Origin: Chrysogorgia sp. JL179-B06
Lineage: Eukaryota; Cnidaria; Anthozoa; Scleralcyonacea; Chrysogorgiidae
DNA: 64,000 nucleotides
NCBI GenBank assembly: GCA_035772405.1
Contig: JAYKKM010000310.1
Location: 1,975,501-2,039,500, forward strand
Reading direction: 5' to 3'
The number at the start of each line of letters is the position of its first letter. Positions within the stretch are counted from its first letter, which is position 1. The position numbers and the translations under genes were made by a program. Below the pieces are notes generated by a model. That model saw only the letters and a list, made by a program, of their open reading frames with translations, did no database searches and was not told the origin of the DNA. Shown here one piece after another: positions 1 through 13,319 of the stretch.

Positions 1-3000
1 TTGTTTTAACACAACTTTGTTTGGTTTAAGGTCCTCAGCTTAGTTGGCTGGTGCACTGTTTTAACCTTATGGTTAATCCAATTTGTTCTCTATGTATTTC
101 GAGTTTTTCCTCGTGTGAGCTTAAAACATCTTGGTTTTAACACAACTTTGATTGGTTTAAGGTCCTCAGCTTCATTGGCTGGGGCACTGTTTTAACCTTT
201 GGGTTAAAGCTATTTGTTCTCCATGTATTTGGAGTTTGTTCCTCATGTGTGGTTTATTTATTACAAAATTTGTTTAGTTTAAGTTCCTCAGCTTCATTGG
301 CTGGGCACTGTTTTAACGTTATGGTTAAAGCAATTTGTTCTCCATGTATTTGGAGTTTGCTCTTTATATGAGGTTAAAACAGTTTTGTTTTAACACAACT
401 TTGTTTGGTTTAAGGTCCTCAGCTTCATTGGCTGGGGCACTGTTTTAACCTTAGGGTTAAACAATTGTTCTCCACGTGTTTGGAATTTGTTCCTCATGTG
501 AGGTTAAAACAGCTTTGTTTTAACACAACTTAGTTTGGTTTAAGGTCCTCAGCTACATTGGCTGGGGTACTGTTTTAATCTTTGGGTTAAGCAATTGTTC
601 TGCATGTATTTGGAATTTGTTAATCATGCGAAATTTATTTATCACCAACTTTGTTTGGTTTAAGGTCCTCACCTTCATTGGCTGGGGCACTGTTTTAACC
701 TTGGGGTTAAGAAGTTTGTTCTCCATGTATTTTGAGAACTTGGCTGGGACACTGTTTTTGGCCGGAGCACTGTATTTGGTGAAATTGGCTAGGGCACTTT
801 TTTAACATTAGGGTTAAAGCAATTTGTTCTCCATGTATTTGGAGTTTGTTCCAATTAAGTTTATTCATTACCAACTTTGTTTTGTTTACGTTCCTCCAAT
901 TCATTTTCTCGGGCATTTTTTAACCTTAGGGTTAAAGCAATTTGTTCTCCATGTATTTGGAGAACTTGACTGGGGCACTGTTTTTGGCTGGAGCACTGTA
1001 TTTGGAGAAATTAGCTGGGGCACTGTTTTTGGCTCGGGCACTGTTTTTTGGCTCGGGCACTGTTTTTGGTGCACTGTTTTAAACTTATGGTTAAAGCAAT
1101 TTGTTCTCCATGTATTTGGAGTTTGCTCTTTATATGAGGTTAAAACAGTTTTGTTTTAACACAACTTTGTTTGGTTTAAGGTCCTCAGCTTCATTGGCTG
1201 GGGCACTGTTTTAACCTTAGGGTTAAACAATTGTTCTCCACGTGTTTGGAATTTGTTCCTCATGTGAGGTTAAAACAGCTTTGTTTTAACACAACTTAGT
1301 TTGGTTTAAGGTCCTCAGCTACATTGGCTGGGGTACTGTTTTAATCTTTGGGTTAAGCAATTGTTCTGCATGTATTTGGAATTTGTTAATCATGCGAAAT
1401 TTATTTATCACCAACTTTGTTTGGTTTAAGGTCCTCACCTTCATTGGCTGGGGCACTGTTTTAACCTTGGGGTTAAGAAGTTTGTTCTCCATGTATTTTG
1501 AGAACTTGGCTGGGACACTGTTTTTGGCCGGAGCACTGTATTTGGTGAAATTGGCTAGGGCACTTTTTTAACATTAGGGTTAAAGCAATTTGTTCTCCAT
1601 GTATTTGGAGTTTGTTCCAATTAAGTTTATTCATTACCAACTTTGTTTTGTTTACGTTCCTCCAATTCATTTTCTCGGGCATTTTTTAACCTTAGGGTTA
1701 AAGCAATTTGTTCTCCATGTATTTGGAGAACTTGACTGGGGCACTGTTTTTGGCTGGAGCACTGTATTTGGAGAAATTAGCTGGGGCACTGTTTTTGGCT
1801 CGGGCACTGTTTTTTGGCTCGGGCACTGTTTTTGGTGCACTGTTTTAAACTTATGGTTAAAGCAATTTGTTCTCCATGTATTTGGAGTTTGTTTCTCATG
1901 TGAGGTTAAAACAGCTTTGTTTTAGCACAACTTTGTTTGGTTTAAGGTCCTCAGCTTCATTGACTGGTGCACTGTTTTAACCTTATGGTTAAACCAATTT
2001 GTTCTCTATGTATTTCGAGTTTGTTCCTCATGTGAGGTTAAAACAGCTTTGTTTTAACATAACTTTGTTTGGTTTAAGGTCCTCAGCTTCATTGGCTGGG
2101 GCACTGTTTTAACCTTAGGGTTAAACAATTTTTCTCCACGTGTTTGGAATTTGTTCCTCATGTGAGGTTTATTTATCACCAACTTTGTTTAGTTTAAGGT
2201 CCTCGCCTTTATTGGCTGGGGCACTTTTTTAACCTTCTGGTTAAAGCAATTTGTTCCCCATGTATTTGGAGTTTGCTCCTCATGTGAGGTTAAAACAGCT
2301 TTGTTTTAACACAACTTAGTTTGGTTTAAGGTCCTCAGCTACATTGGCTGGGGTACTGTTTTAATCTTTGGGTTAAGCAATTGTTCTGCATGTATTTGGA
2401 ATTTGTTAATCATGCGAAATTTATTTATCACCAACTTTGTTTGGTTTAAGGTCCTCACCTTCATTGGCTGGGGCACTGTTTTAACCTTGGGGTTAAGAAG
2501 TTTGTTCTCCATGTATTTTGAGAACTTGGCTGGGACACTGTTTTTGGCCGGAGCACTGTATTTGGTGAAATTGGCTAGGGCACTTTTTTAACATTAGGGT
2601 TAAAGCAATTTGTTCTCCATGTATTTGGAGTTTGTTCCAATTAAGTTTATTCATTACCAACTTTGTTTTGTTTACGTTCCTCCAATTCATTTTCTCGAGC
2701 ATTTTTTAACCTTAGGGTTAAAGCAATTTGTTCTCCATGTATTTGGAGAACTTGACTGGGGCACTGTTTTTGGCTGGAGCACTGTATTTGGAGAAATTAG
2801 CTGGGGCACTGTTTTTGGCTCGGGCACTGTTTTTTGGCTCGGGCACTGTTTTTGGTGCACTGTTTTAAACTTATGGTTAAACCAATTTGTTCTCTATGTA
2901 TTTCGAGTTTGTTCCTCATGTGAGGTTAAAACAGCTTTGTTTTAACATAACTTTGTTTGGTTTAAGGTCCTCAGCTTCATTGGCTGGGGCACTGTTTTAA

Positions 3001-6000
3001 CCTTAGGGTTAAACAATTTTTCTCCACGTGTTTGGAATTTGTTCCTCATGTGAGGTTTATTTATCACCAACTTTGTTTAGTTTAAGGTCCTCGCCTTTAT
3101 TGGCTGGGGCACTTTTTTAACCTTATGGTTAAAGCAATTTGTTCCCCATGTATTTGGAGTTTGCTCCTCATGTGAGGTTAAAACAGCTTTGTTTTAACAC
3201 AAATTTGTTTGGTTTAAGGTGCTCAGATTCATTTGCTGGTACACTGTTTTAACCTTATGGTTAATCCAATTTGTTCTCTATGTATTTCGAGTTTGTTCCT
3301 CGTGTGAGGTTAAAACAGCTTTGTTTTAACACAACTTTGATTGGTTTAAGGTCCTCGGCTTCATTGGCTGGGGCACTGTTTTAACCTTTGGGTTAAAGCT
3401 ATTTGTTCTCCATGTATTTGGAGTTTGTTCCTCATGTGTGGTTTATTTATTACAAAATTTGTTTAGTTTAAGTTCCTCAGCTTCATTGGCTGGGCACTGT
3501 TTTAACGTTATGGTTAAAGCAATTTGTTCTCCATGTATTTGGAGTTTGCTCTTTATATGAGGTTAAAACAGTTTTGTTTTAACACAACTTTGTTTGGTTT
3601 AAGGTCCTCAGCTTCATTGGCTGGGGCACTGTTTTAACCTTAGGGTTAAACAATTGTTCTCCACGTGTTTGGAATTTGTTCCTCATGTGAGGTTAAAACA
3701 GCTTTGTTTTAACACAACTTAGTTTGGTTTAAGGTCCTCAGCTACATTGGCTGGGGTACTGTTTTAATCTTTGGGTTAAGCAATTGTTCTGCATGTATTT
3801 GGAATTTGTTAATCATGCGAAATTTATTTATCACCAACTTTGTTTGGTTTAAGGTCCTCACCTTCATTGGCTGGGGCACTGTTTTAACCTTGGGGTTAAG
3901 AAGTTTGTTCTCCATGTATTTTGAGAACTTGGCTGGGACACTGTTTTTGGCCGGAGCACTGTATTTGGTGAAATTGGCTAGGGCACTTTTTTAACATTAG
4001 GGTTAAAGCAATTTGTTCTCCATGTATTTGGAGTTTGTTCCAATTAAGTTTATTCATTACCAACTTTGTTTTGTTTACGTTCCTCCAATTCATTTTCTCG
4101 GGCATTTTTTAACCTTAGGGTTAAAGCAATTTGTTCTCCATGTATTTGGAGAACTTGACTGGGGCACTGTTTTTGGTTGGAGCACTGTATTTGGAGAAAT
4201 TAGCTGGGGCACTGTTTTTGGCTCGGGCACTGTTTTTGGTGCACTGTTTTAAACTTATGGTTAAAGCAATTTGTTCTCCATGTATTTGGAGTTTGTTCCT
4301 CATGTGAGGTTAAAACAGCTTTGTTTTAGCACAACTTTGTTTGGTTTAAGGTCCTCAGCTTCATTGACTGGTGCACTGTTTTAACCTTATGGTTAAACCA
4401 ATTTGTTCTCTATGTATTTCGAGTTTGTTCCTCATGTGAGGTTAAAACAGCTTTGTTTTAACATAACTTTGTTTGGTTTAAGGTCCTCAGCTTCATTGGC
4501 TGGGGCACTGTTTTAACCTTAGGGTTAAACAATTTTTCTCCACGTGTTTGGAATTTGTTCCTCATGTGAGGTTTATTTATCACCAACTTTGTTTAGTTTA
4601 AGGTCCTCGCCTTTATTGGCTGGGGCACTTTTTTAACCTTATGGTTAAAGCAATTTGTTCCCCATGTATTTGGAGTTTGCTCCTCATGTGAGGTTAAAAC
4701 AGCTTTGTTTTAACACAAATTTGTTTGGTTTAAGGTCCTCAGCTACATTGGCTGGGGTACTGTTTTAATCTTTGGGTTAGGCAATTGTTCTGCATGTATT
4801 TGGAATTTGTTCCTCATGCGAAGTTTATTTATCACCAACTTTGTTTGGTTTAAGGTCCTCACCTTCATTGGCTGGGGCACTGTTTTAACCTTGCGGTTAA
4901 GAAGTTAGTTCTCCATGTATTTTGAGAACTTGGCTGGGACACTGTTTTTGGCCGGAGCACTGTATTTGGTGAAATTGGCTAGGGCACTTTTTTAACATTA
5001 GGGTTAAAGCAATTTGTTCTCCATGTATTTGGAGTTTGTTCCAATTAAGTTTATTCATTACCAACTTTGTTTTGTTTACGTTCCTCCAATTCATTTTCTC
5101 GAGCATTTTTTAACCTTAGGGTTAAAGCAATTTGTTCTCCATGTATTTGGAGAACTTGACTGGGGCACTGTTTTTGGCTGGAGCACTGTATTTGGAGAAA
5201 TTAGCTGGGGCACTGTTTTTGGCTCGGGCACTGTTTTTTGGCTCGGGCACTGTTTTTGGTGCACTGTTTTAAACTTATGGTTAAAGCAATTTGTTCTCCA
5301 TGTATTTGGAGTTTGTTTCTCATGTGAGGTTAAAACAGCTTTGTTTTAGCACAACTTTGTTTGGTTTAAGGTCCTCAGCTTCATTGACTGGTGCACTGTT
5401 TTAACCTTATGGTTAAACCAATTTGTTCTCTATGTATTTCGAGTTTGTTCCTCATGTGAGGTTAAAACAGCTTTGTTTTAACATAACTTTGTTTGGTTTA
5501 AGGTCCTCAGCTTCATTGGCTGGGGCACTGTTTTAACCTTAGGGTTAAACAATTTTTCTCCACGTGTTTGGAATTTGTTCCTCATGTGAGGTTTATTTAT
5601 CACCAACTTTGTTTAGTTTAAGGTCCTCGCCTTTATTGGCTGGGGCACTTTTTTAACCTTATGGTTAAAGCAATTTGTTCCCCATGTATTTGGAGTTTGC
5701 TCCTCATGTGAGGTTAAAACAGCTTTGTTTTAACACAAATTTGTTTGGTTTAAGGTGCTCAGATTCATTTGCTGGTACACTGTTTTAACCTTATGGTTAA
5801 TCCAATTTGTTCTCTATGTATTTCGAGTTTGTTCCTCGTGTGAGGTTAAAACAGCTTTGTTTTAACACAACTTTGATTGGTTTAAGGTCCTCGGCTTCAT
5901 TGGCTGGGGCACTGTTTTAACCTTTGGGTTAAAGCTATTTGTTCTCCATGTATTTGGAGTTTGTTCCTCATGTGTGGTTTATTTATTACAAAATTTGTTT

Positions 6001-9000
6001 AGTTTAAGTTCCTCAGCTTCATTGGCTGGGCACTGTTTTAACGTTATGGTTAAAGCAATTTGTTCTCCATGTATTTGGAGTTTGCTCTTTATATGAGGTT
6101 AAAAACAGTTTTGTTTTAACACAACTTTGTTTGGTTTAAGGTCCTCAGCTTCATTGGCTGGGGCACTGTTTTAACCTTAGGGTTAAACAATTGTTCTCCA
6201 CGTGTTTGGAATTTGTTCCTCATGTGAGGTTAAAACAGCTTTGTTTTAACACAACTTAGTTTGGTTTAAGGTCCTCAGCTACATTGGCTGGGGTACTGTT
6301 TTAATCTTTGGGTTAAGCAATTGTTCTGCATGTATTTGGAATTTGTTAATCATGCGAAATTTATTTATCACCAACTTTGTTTGGTTTAAGGTCCTCACCT
6401 TCATTGGCTGGGGCACTGTTTTAACCTTGGGGTTAAGAATTTGTTCTCCATGTATTTTGAGAACTTGGCTGGGACACTGTTTTTGGCCGGAGCACTGTAT
6501 TTGGTGAAATTGGCTAGGGCACTTTTTTAACATTAGGGTTAAAGCAATTTGTTCTCCATGTATTTGGAGTTTGTTCCAATTAAGTTTATTCATTACCAAC
6601 TTTGTTTTGTTTACGTTCCTCCAATTCATTTTCTCGGGCATTTTTTAACCTTAGGGTTAAAGCAATTTGTTCTCCATGTATTTGGAGAACTTGACTGGGG
6701 CACTGTTTTTGGTTGGAGCACTGTATTTGGAGAAATTAGCTGGGGCACTGTTTTTGGCTCGGGCACTGTTTTTGGTGCACTGTTTTAAACTTATGGTTAA
6801 AGCAATTTGTTCTCCATGTATTTGGAGTTTGTTCCTCATGTGAGGTTAAAACAGCTTTGTTTTAGCACAACTTTGTTTGGTTTAAGGTCCTCAGCTTCAT
6901 TGACTGGTGCACTGTTTTAACCTTATGGTTAAACCAATTTGTTCTCTATGTATTTCGAGTTTGTTCCTCATGTGAGGTTAAAACAGCTTTGTTTTAACAT
7001 AACTTTGTTTGGTTTAAGGTCCTCAGCTTCATTGGCTGGGGCACTGTTTTAACCTTAGGGTTAAACAATTTTTCTCCACGTGTTTGGAATTTGTTCCTCA
7101 TGTGAGGTTTATTTATCACCAACTTTGTTTAGTTTAAGGTCCTCGCCTTTATTGGCTGGGGCACTTTTTTAACCTTATGGTTAAAGCAATTTGTTCCCCA
7201 TGTATTTGGAGTTTGCTCCTCATGTGAGGTTAAAACAGCTTTGTTTTAACACAAATTTGTTTGGTTTAAGGTCCTCAGCTACATTGGCTGGGGTACTGTT
7301 TTAATCTTTGGGTTAGGCAATTGTTCTGCATGTATTTGGAATTTGTTCCTCATGCGAAGTTTATTTATCACCAACTTTGTTTGGTTTAAGGTCCTCACCT
7401 TCATTGGCTGGGGCACTGTTTTAACCTTGCGGTTAAGAAGTTAGTTCTCCATGTATTTTGAGAACTTGGTTGGGACACTGTTTTTGGCCGGAGCACTGTA
7501 TTTGGTGAAATTGGCTAGGGCACTTTTTTAACATTAGGGTTAAAGCAATTTATTCTCCATGTATTTGGAGTTTGTTCCAATTAAGTTTATTCATTACCAA
7601 CTTTGTTTTGTTTACGTTCCTCCAATTCATTTTCTCGGGCATTTTTTAACCTTAGGGTTAAAGCAATTTGTTCTCCATGTATTTGGAGAACTTGACTGGG
7701 GCACTGTTTTTGGCTGGAGCACTGTATTTGGAGAAATTGGCTGGGGCACTGTTTTTGGCTCGGGCACTGTTTTTTTGGCTCGGGCACTGTTTTTGGTGCA
7801 CTGTTTTAAACTTATGGTTAAAGCAATTTGTTCTCCATGTATTTGGAGTTTGTTCCTCATGTGAGGTTAAAACAGCTTTGTTTTAGCACAACTTTGTTTG
7901 GTTTAAGGTCCTCAGCTTCATTGACTGGTGCACTGTTTTAACCTTATGGTTAAACCAATTTGTTCTCTATGTATTTCGAGTTTGTTCCTCATGTGAGGCT
8001 AAAATAGCTTTGTTTTAACACAACTTTGTTTGGTTTAAGGTCCTCAGCTACATTGGCTGGGGTACTGTTTTAATCTTTGGGTTAAGCAATTGTTCTGCAT
8101 GTATTTGGAATTTGTTCCTCATGCGAAGTTTATTTATCACCAACTTTGTTTGGTTTAAGGTCCTCACCTTCATTGGCTGGGGCACTGTTTTAACCTTGGG
8201 GTTAAGAAATTTGTTCTCCATGTATTTTGAGAACTTGGCTGGGACACTGTTTTTGGCTGGAGCACTGTATTTGGTGAAATTGGCTGGGGCACTTTTTTAA
8301 CATTAGGGTTAAAGCAATTTGTTCTCCATGTATTTGGAGTTTGTTCCAAATAAGTTTATTCATTACCAACTTTGTTTGGTTTAGGTTCCTCCAATTCATT
8401 TGCTGGGGCATTTTTTAACCTTAGTGTTAAAGCAATTTGTTCCCAGTGTATTTGGAGTTTGTTCCTCATGTGAAGTTTATTTATCACCAACTTTGTTTAG
8501 TTTGGGGTCCTCACCTTCATTGGCTGGGGCACTGTTTTAACCTTAGGCTTAAAGCAATTTGTTCTCCATGTATCTGGAGAACTTGGCTGGGGCACTGTAT
8601 TTGGAGAAATTAGCAGGGGCACTGTTTTAACCTTAGGGTTAAAGCAATTTGTTCTCCATGTATTTGGAGTTTGTTCCTCATCTGAAGTTTATTTATTACC
8701 AACATTGTTTGGTTTAAGGTCCTCATCTTCATTGGCAGGGGCACTGTTTTAACCTTGGGGATAAGCAATTGTTCTCCATGTACAAGCATTTGGAGTTTGT
8801 TCCTCATGCAAGGTTTATTTATTACCAACTTTGTTTAGTTTAAGGTCCTCAGCTTCTTATGCTGGGACACTGTTTTAACCTTAGCGTTAATGCAATTTGT
8901 TCTCCATGTATTTGGAGAACTATTTTTGACCGGGGCACTGTATTTGGAGAAATTAGCTGGGGTACTGTTTTAACCTTATGGTTAAAGCAGTTGTTCTCCA

Positions 9001-10927
9001 TGTACATGTATTTGGAGTTTGTTCCTCATGCGAGGTTTATTTATTTCCAACTTTGTTTAGTTTAAGGTCCTCAGCTTAATTGGCTGGGACACTGTTTTAA
9101 CCTTAGGGTTAATGCAATTTGTTCTCCATGTATTTGGAGTTTGTTCCAAATAAGTTTATTCATTACCAACTTTGTTTGGTTTAGGTTCCTCCAATTCATT
9201 TGCTGGGGCATTTTTTAACGTTAGGGTTAAAGCAATTTGTTCTCCATGTATTTGGAGAACTTTGCTGGGGCAGTGTTTTTGGCTGGAGCACTGTATTTGG
9301 AGAAATTAGCTGGGGCACTGTTTTTGGCTCGGGCACTGTTTTTTGGCTCGGGCACTGTTTTTGGTGGAGCACTGTATTTGGAGAAATTAGCTGGGTCACT
9401 GTTTTAACCTTAGGGTTAAAGCAATTTGTTCTCCATGTATTTGGAGTTTTCTCCTCATGTGAGGATAAACAGCTTTGTTTTAACGCAACTTTATTTTGTT
9501 TTAGGTCCTCAGCTTCATTGGCTGGCGCACTTTTTTAACCTTAGGGTTAAAGCAATTTGTTCCCAGTGTATTTGGAGTTTGTTCCTCATGTGAAGTTTAT
9601 TTATCACCAACTTTGTTTAGTTTGGGGTCCTCACCTTCATTGGCTGGGGCACTGTTTTAACCTTAGGGTTAAAGCAATTTGTTCTCCATGTATTTGGAGT
9701 TTGTTCCTCATCTGAAGTTTATTTATTACCAACATTGTTTGGTTTAAGGTCCTCAGCTTCAATGGCTGGGGCACTGTTTAACCTTAAGTGTTGAAGCAAT
9801 TTCTTCTCCATGTATTTGGAGAACTTGGCTGGCGCACTGTTTTTGGCTGGAGCACTATATTTGGAGAAATCAGCTGGGGCACTGTATTTGGAGGAATTAG
9901 CTGGGGCACTGTTTTAACCTTAGGATTAAAGCAATTTGTTATCCATGTATTTGGAGTTTGTTCCTCATGTGAGGTTTATTTATTACAAACATTTTTTGGT
10001 TTAAAGTCCTCAGCTTCATTGGCTAGGGCACTGTTTTAACCTTAAGTGTTAAAGCAATTTCTTCTTCATGTATTTGGAGAACTTGGCTGGGGCACTGTTT
10101 TTGTCTGGGGCACTGTTTTTGTCTGGAGCACTGTATTTGGAGAAATTAGCTGGGGCACTGTATTTGGAGAAATTAGCTGGGGCACCGTTTTAACCTTAGG
10201 ATTAAAGCAATTGTTCTCCATGTATTTGGAGTTTGTTCCTCATGTGAGGTTTATTTATTACAAACATTGTCAGTTTAAGATCCTCACCTTCATTGGCTGG
10301 GGCACTGTTTTAACCATAGGGTTAAAGCAATTTGTTCTCCATGTATTTGGAGTTTTCTCCTCATGCGAGGTTAAACAGCTTTGTTTTTACACAACTTTGT
10401 TTGGTTTAAGGTCCTCAGCTTCATTGGCTAGGGCACTGTTTTAACCTTAAATGTTAAAGCAATTTCTTCTTCATGTATTTGGAGAACTTGTCTGGGGCAC
10501 TGTTTTTGTCTGGAGCACTGTATTTGGAGAAATCAGCTGGGGCACTGTATTTGGAGGAATTAGCTGGGGCACTGTTTAAACCTTAGGGTTAAAGCAATTT
10601 GTTATCCATGTATTTGGAGTTTGTTCCTCATATGAGGTTAAAACAGATTTGTTTTAACACAACTTTGTTTGGTTTAAGGTCCTCAGCTTCATTGGCTGGG
10701 CACTGTTTTAACCTTATGGTTAAAGCAATTTGTTCTCCATGTATTTGGAGTTTGCTCTTTATATGAGGTTAAAACAGCTTTGTTTTAACACAACTTTGTT
10801 TGGTTTAAGGTCCTCAGCTTCATTGGCTGGGGCACTGTTTTAACCTTAGGGTTAAACAATTGTTCTCCACGTGTTTGGAATTTGTTCCTCGTGTGAGGTT
10901 TATTTAAGGTCCTCGCCTTTATTGTAG
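1..10927. repeat. AT-rich satellite array, block 1 (macro-unit 1)
   Basis: Tandem array of diverged ~120-130 bp monomers; for example the 'aggttaaaac' landmark recurs at 371 and 501. A typical monomer carries landmarks such as ggtttaaggtcctcagc, ggctggggcactgtttt, ccttagggttaa, ctccatgtatttggag and cctcatgtgagg. Some monomers have extra ~25-bp internal copies of 'ggcactgtttttggctggag'. Two monomer classes are visible, one with a 'gttaaaacagc' stretch and one with 'gtttatttattacc' in its place. Small reading frames of 60-130 codons recur at fixed places but follow the monomer, show no codon constraint, and occur on both strands, so no gene is called here. The array continues past the left edge of the window. 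Confidence 0.95.
3221..7990. repeat. 2,536-bp higher-order repeat, two tandem copies
   Basis: Within satellite block 1 the unusual monomer starting 'gctcagattcatttgctggt' occurs at 3,221 and again at 5,757. Everything after it repeats at the same offset: the 4,013 segment matches 6,549, and the variant 'gttagttctcc' near 4,912 matches 7,441. The second copy fades out near 7,990. A shorter relative, offset 766 bp, is seen between ~370-1,135 and ~1,136-1,900. This is a higher-order duplication of about 20 monomers. Confidence 0.85.
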
Positions 10928-13319
10928 GTAGTAAGCTTCGACTGTAGTAAGCTTCGACTGTAGTAAGCTTCGACTGTAGTAAGCTTCGACTGTAGTAAGC
11001 TTCGACTGTAGTAAGCTTCGACTGTAGTAAGCTTCGACTGTAGTAAGCTTCGACTGTAGTAAGCTTCGACTGTAGTAAGCTTCGACTGTAGTAAGCTTCG
11101 ACTGTAGTAAGCTTCGACTGTAGTAAGCTTCGACTGTAGTAAGCTTCGACTGTAGTAAGCTTCGACTGTAGTAAGCTTCGACTGTAGTAAGCTTCGACTG
11201 TAGTAAGCTTCGACTGTAGTAAGCTTCGACTGTAGTAAGCTTCGACTGTAGTAAGCTTCGACTGTAGTAAGCTTCGACTGTAGTAAGCTTCGACTGTAGT
11301 AAGCTTCGACTGTAGTAAGCTTCGACTGTAGTAAGCTTCGACTGTAGTAAGCTTCGACTGTAGTAAGCTTCGACTGTAGTAAGCTTCGACTGTAGTAAGC
11401 TTCGACTGTAGTAAGCTTCGACTGTAGTAAGCTTCGACTGTAGTAAGCTTCGACTGTAGTAAGCTTCGACTGTAGTAAGCTTCGACTGTAGTAAGCTTCG
11501 ACTGTAGTAAGCTTCGACTGTAGTAAGCTTCGACTGTAGTAAGCTTCGACTGTAGTAAGCTTCGACTGTAGTAAGCTTCGACTGTAGTAAGCTTCGACTG
11601 TAGTAAGCTTCGACTGTAGTAAGCTTCGACTGTAGTAAGCTTCGACTGTAGTAAGCTTCGACTGTAGTAAGCTTCGACTGTAGTAAGCTTCGACTGTAGT
11701 AAGCTTCGACTGTAGTAAGCTTCGACTGTAGTAAGCTTCGACTGTAGTAAGCTTCGACTGTAGTAAGCTTCGACTGTAGTAAGCTTCGACTGTTGTAAGC
11801 TTCGACTGTTGTAAGCTTCGACTGTTGTAAGCTTCGACTGTTGTAAGCTTCGACTGTTGTAAGCTTCGACTGTTGTAAGCTCCGACTGACTGTTGTAAGC
11901 TCCGACTGACTGTTGTAAGCTCCGACTGACTGTTGTAAGCTCCGACTGACTGTTGTAAGCTCCGACTGACTGTTGTAAGCTCCGACTGACTGTTGTAAGC
12001 TCCGACTGACTGTTGTAAGCTCCGACTGACTGTTGTAAGCTCCGACTGACTGTTGTAAGCTCGGACAGACTGTTGTAAGCTCGGACAGACTGTTGTAAGC
12101 TCGGACTGACTGTTGTAAGCTCGGACTGACTGTTGTAAGCTCGGACTGACTGTTGTAAGCTCGGACTGACTGTTGTAAGCTCGGACTGACTGTTGTAAGC
12201 TCGGACTGACTGTTGTAAGCTCGGACTGACTGTTGTAAGCTCGGACTGACTGTTGTAAGCTCGGACTGACTGTTGTAAGCTCGGACTGACTGTTGTAAGC
12301 TCGGACTGACTGTTGTAAGCTCGGACTGACTGTTGTAAGCTCGGACTGACTGTTGTAAGCTCGGACTGACTGTTGTAAGCTCGGACTGACTGTTGTAAGC
12401 TCGGACTGACTGTTGTAAGCTCGGACTGACTGTTGTAAGCTCGGACTGACTGTTGTAAGCTCGGACTGACTGTTGTAAGCTCGGACTGACTGTTGTAAGC
12501 TCGGACTGACTGTTGTAAGCTCGGACTGACTGTTGTAAGCTCGGACTGACTGTTGTAAGCTCGGACTGACTGTTGTAAGCTCGGACTGACTGTTGTAAGC
12601 TCGGACTGACTGTTGTAAGCTCGGACTGACTGTTGTAAGCTCGGACTGACTGTTGTAAGCTCGGACTGACTGTTGTAAGCTCGGACTGACTGTTGTAAGC
12701 TCGGACTGACTGTTGTAAGCTCGGACTGACTGTTGTAAGCTCGGACTGACTGTTGTAAGCTCGGACTGACTGTTGTAAGCTCGGACTGACTGTTGTAAGC
12801 TCGGACTGACTGTTGTAAGCTCGGACTGACTGTTGTAAGCTCGGACTGACTGTTGTAAGCTCGGACTGACTGTTGTAAGCTCGGACTGACTGTTGTAAGC
12901 TCGGACTGACTGTTGTAAGCTCGGACTGACTGTTGTAAGCTCGGACTGACTGTTGTAAGCTCGGACTGACTGTTGTAAGCTCGGACTGACTGTTGTAAGC
13001 TCGGACTGACTGTTGTAAGCTCGGACTGACTGTTGTAAGCTCGGACTGACTGTTGTAAGCTCGGACTGACTGTTGTAAGCTCGGACTGACTGTTGTAAGC
13101 TCGGACTGACTGTTGTAAGCTCGGACTGACTGTTGTAAGCTCGGACTGACTGTTGTAAGCTCGGACTGTTGTAAGCTCCGACTGTTGTAAGCTCCGACTG
13201 TTGTAAGCTCCGACTGTTGTAAGCTCCGACTGTTGTACGCTTCGACTGTTGTAAGCTTCGACTGTTGTAAGCTTCGGCTGTTGTAAGCTTCGACTGTTGT
13301 AAGCTTCGACTGTTGTAAG
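10928..13319. repeat. 16/20-bp minisatellite, array 1
   Basis: The array begins with 16-bp units 'gtagtaagcttcgact' to ~11,790, then a few 'tgttgtaagcttcgac' units. It becomes 20-bp units 'tgttgtaagctccgactgac' and then a long run of 'tgttgtaagctcggactgac' (~12,060-13,160), before returning to 16-bp units up to 13,319. The 20-mer equals the 16-mer plus a duplicated tgac. On the minus strand neither unit has a stop codon in any frame, so a reading frame of 839 codons (13,419 to 10,900) crosses the whole array. That length follows from the unit sequence and is not evidence for a gene. Confidence 0.97.

Noticed and set aside
617..10444. Recurrent 60-132 codon reading frames in the satellite (both strands)
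   Set aside because: They repeat with the monomer, overlap on opposite strands, lack codon-position bias and have no recognisable domain. The same holds for those at 20.9-25.2 kb and 34.8-42.1 kb.
1..10927. Telomere-like ttagggtta words in the satellite
   Set aside because: They are part of the fold-back word ttaacc-ttag-ggttaa, occur once per monomer, and are not tandem TTAGGG.
10928..13319. Possible CRISPR array
   Set aside because: The 16/20-bp units are contiguous tandem repeats with no unique spacers, in a eukaryotic context.
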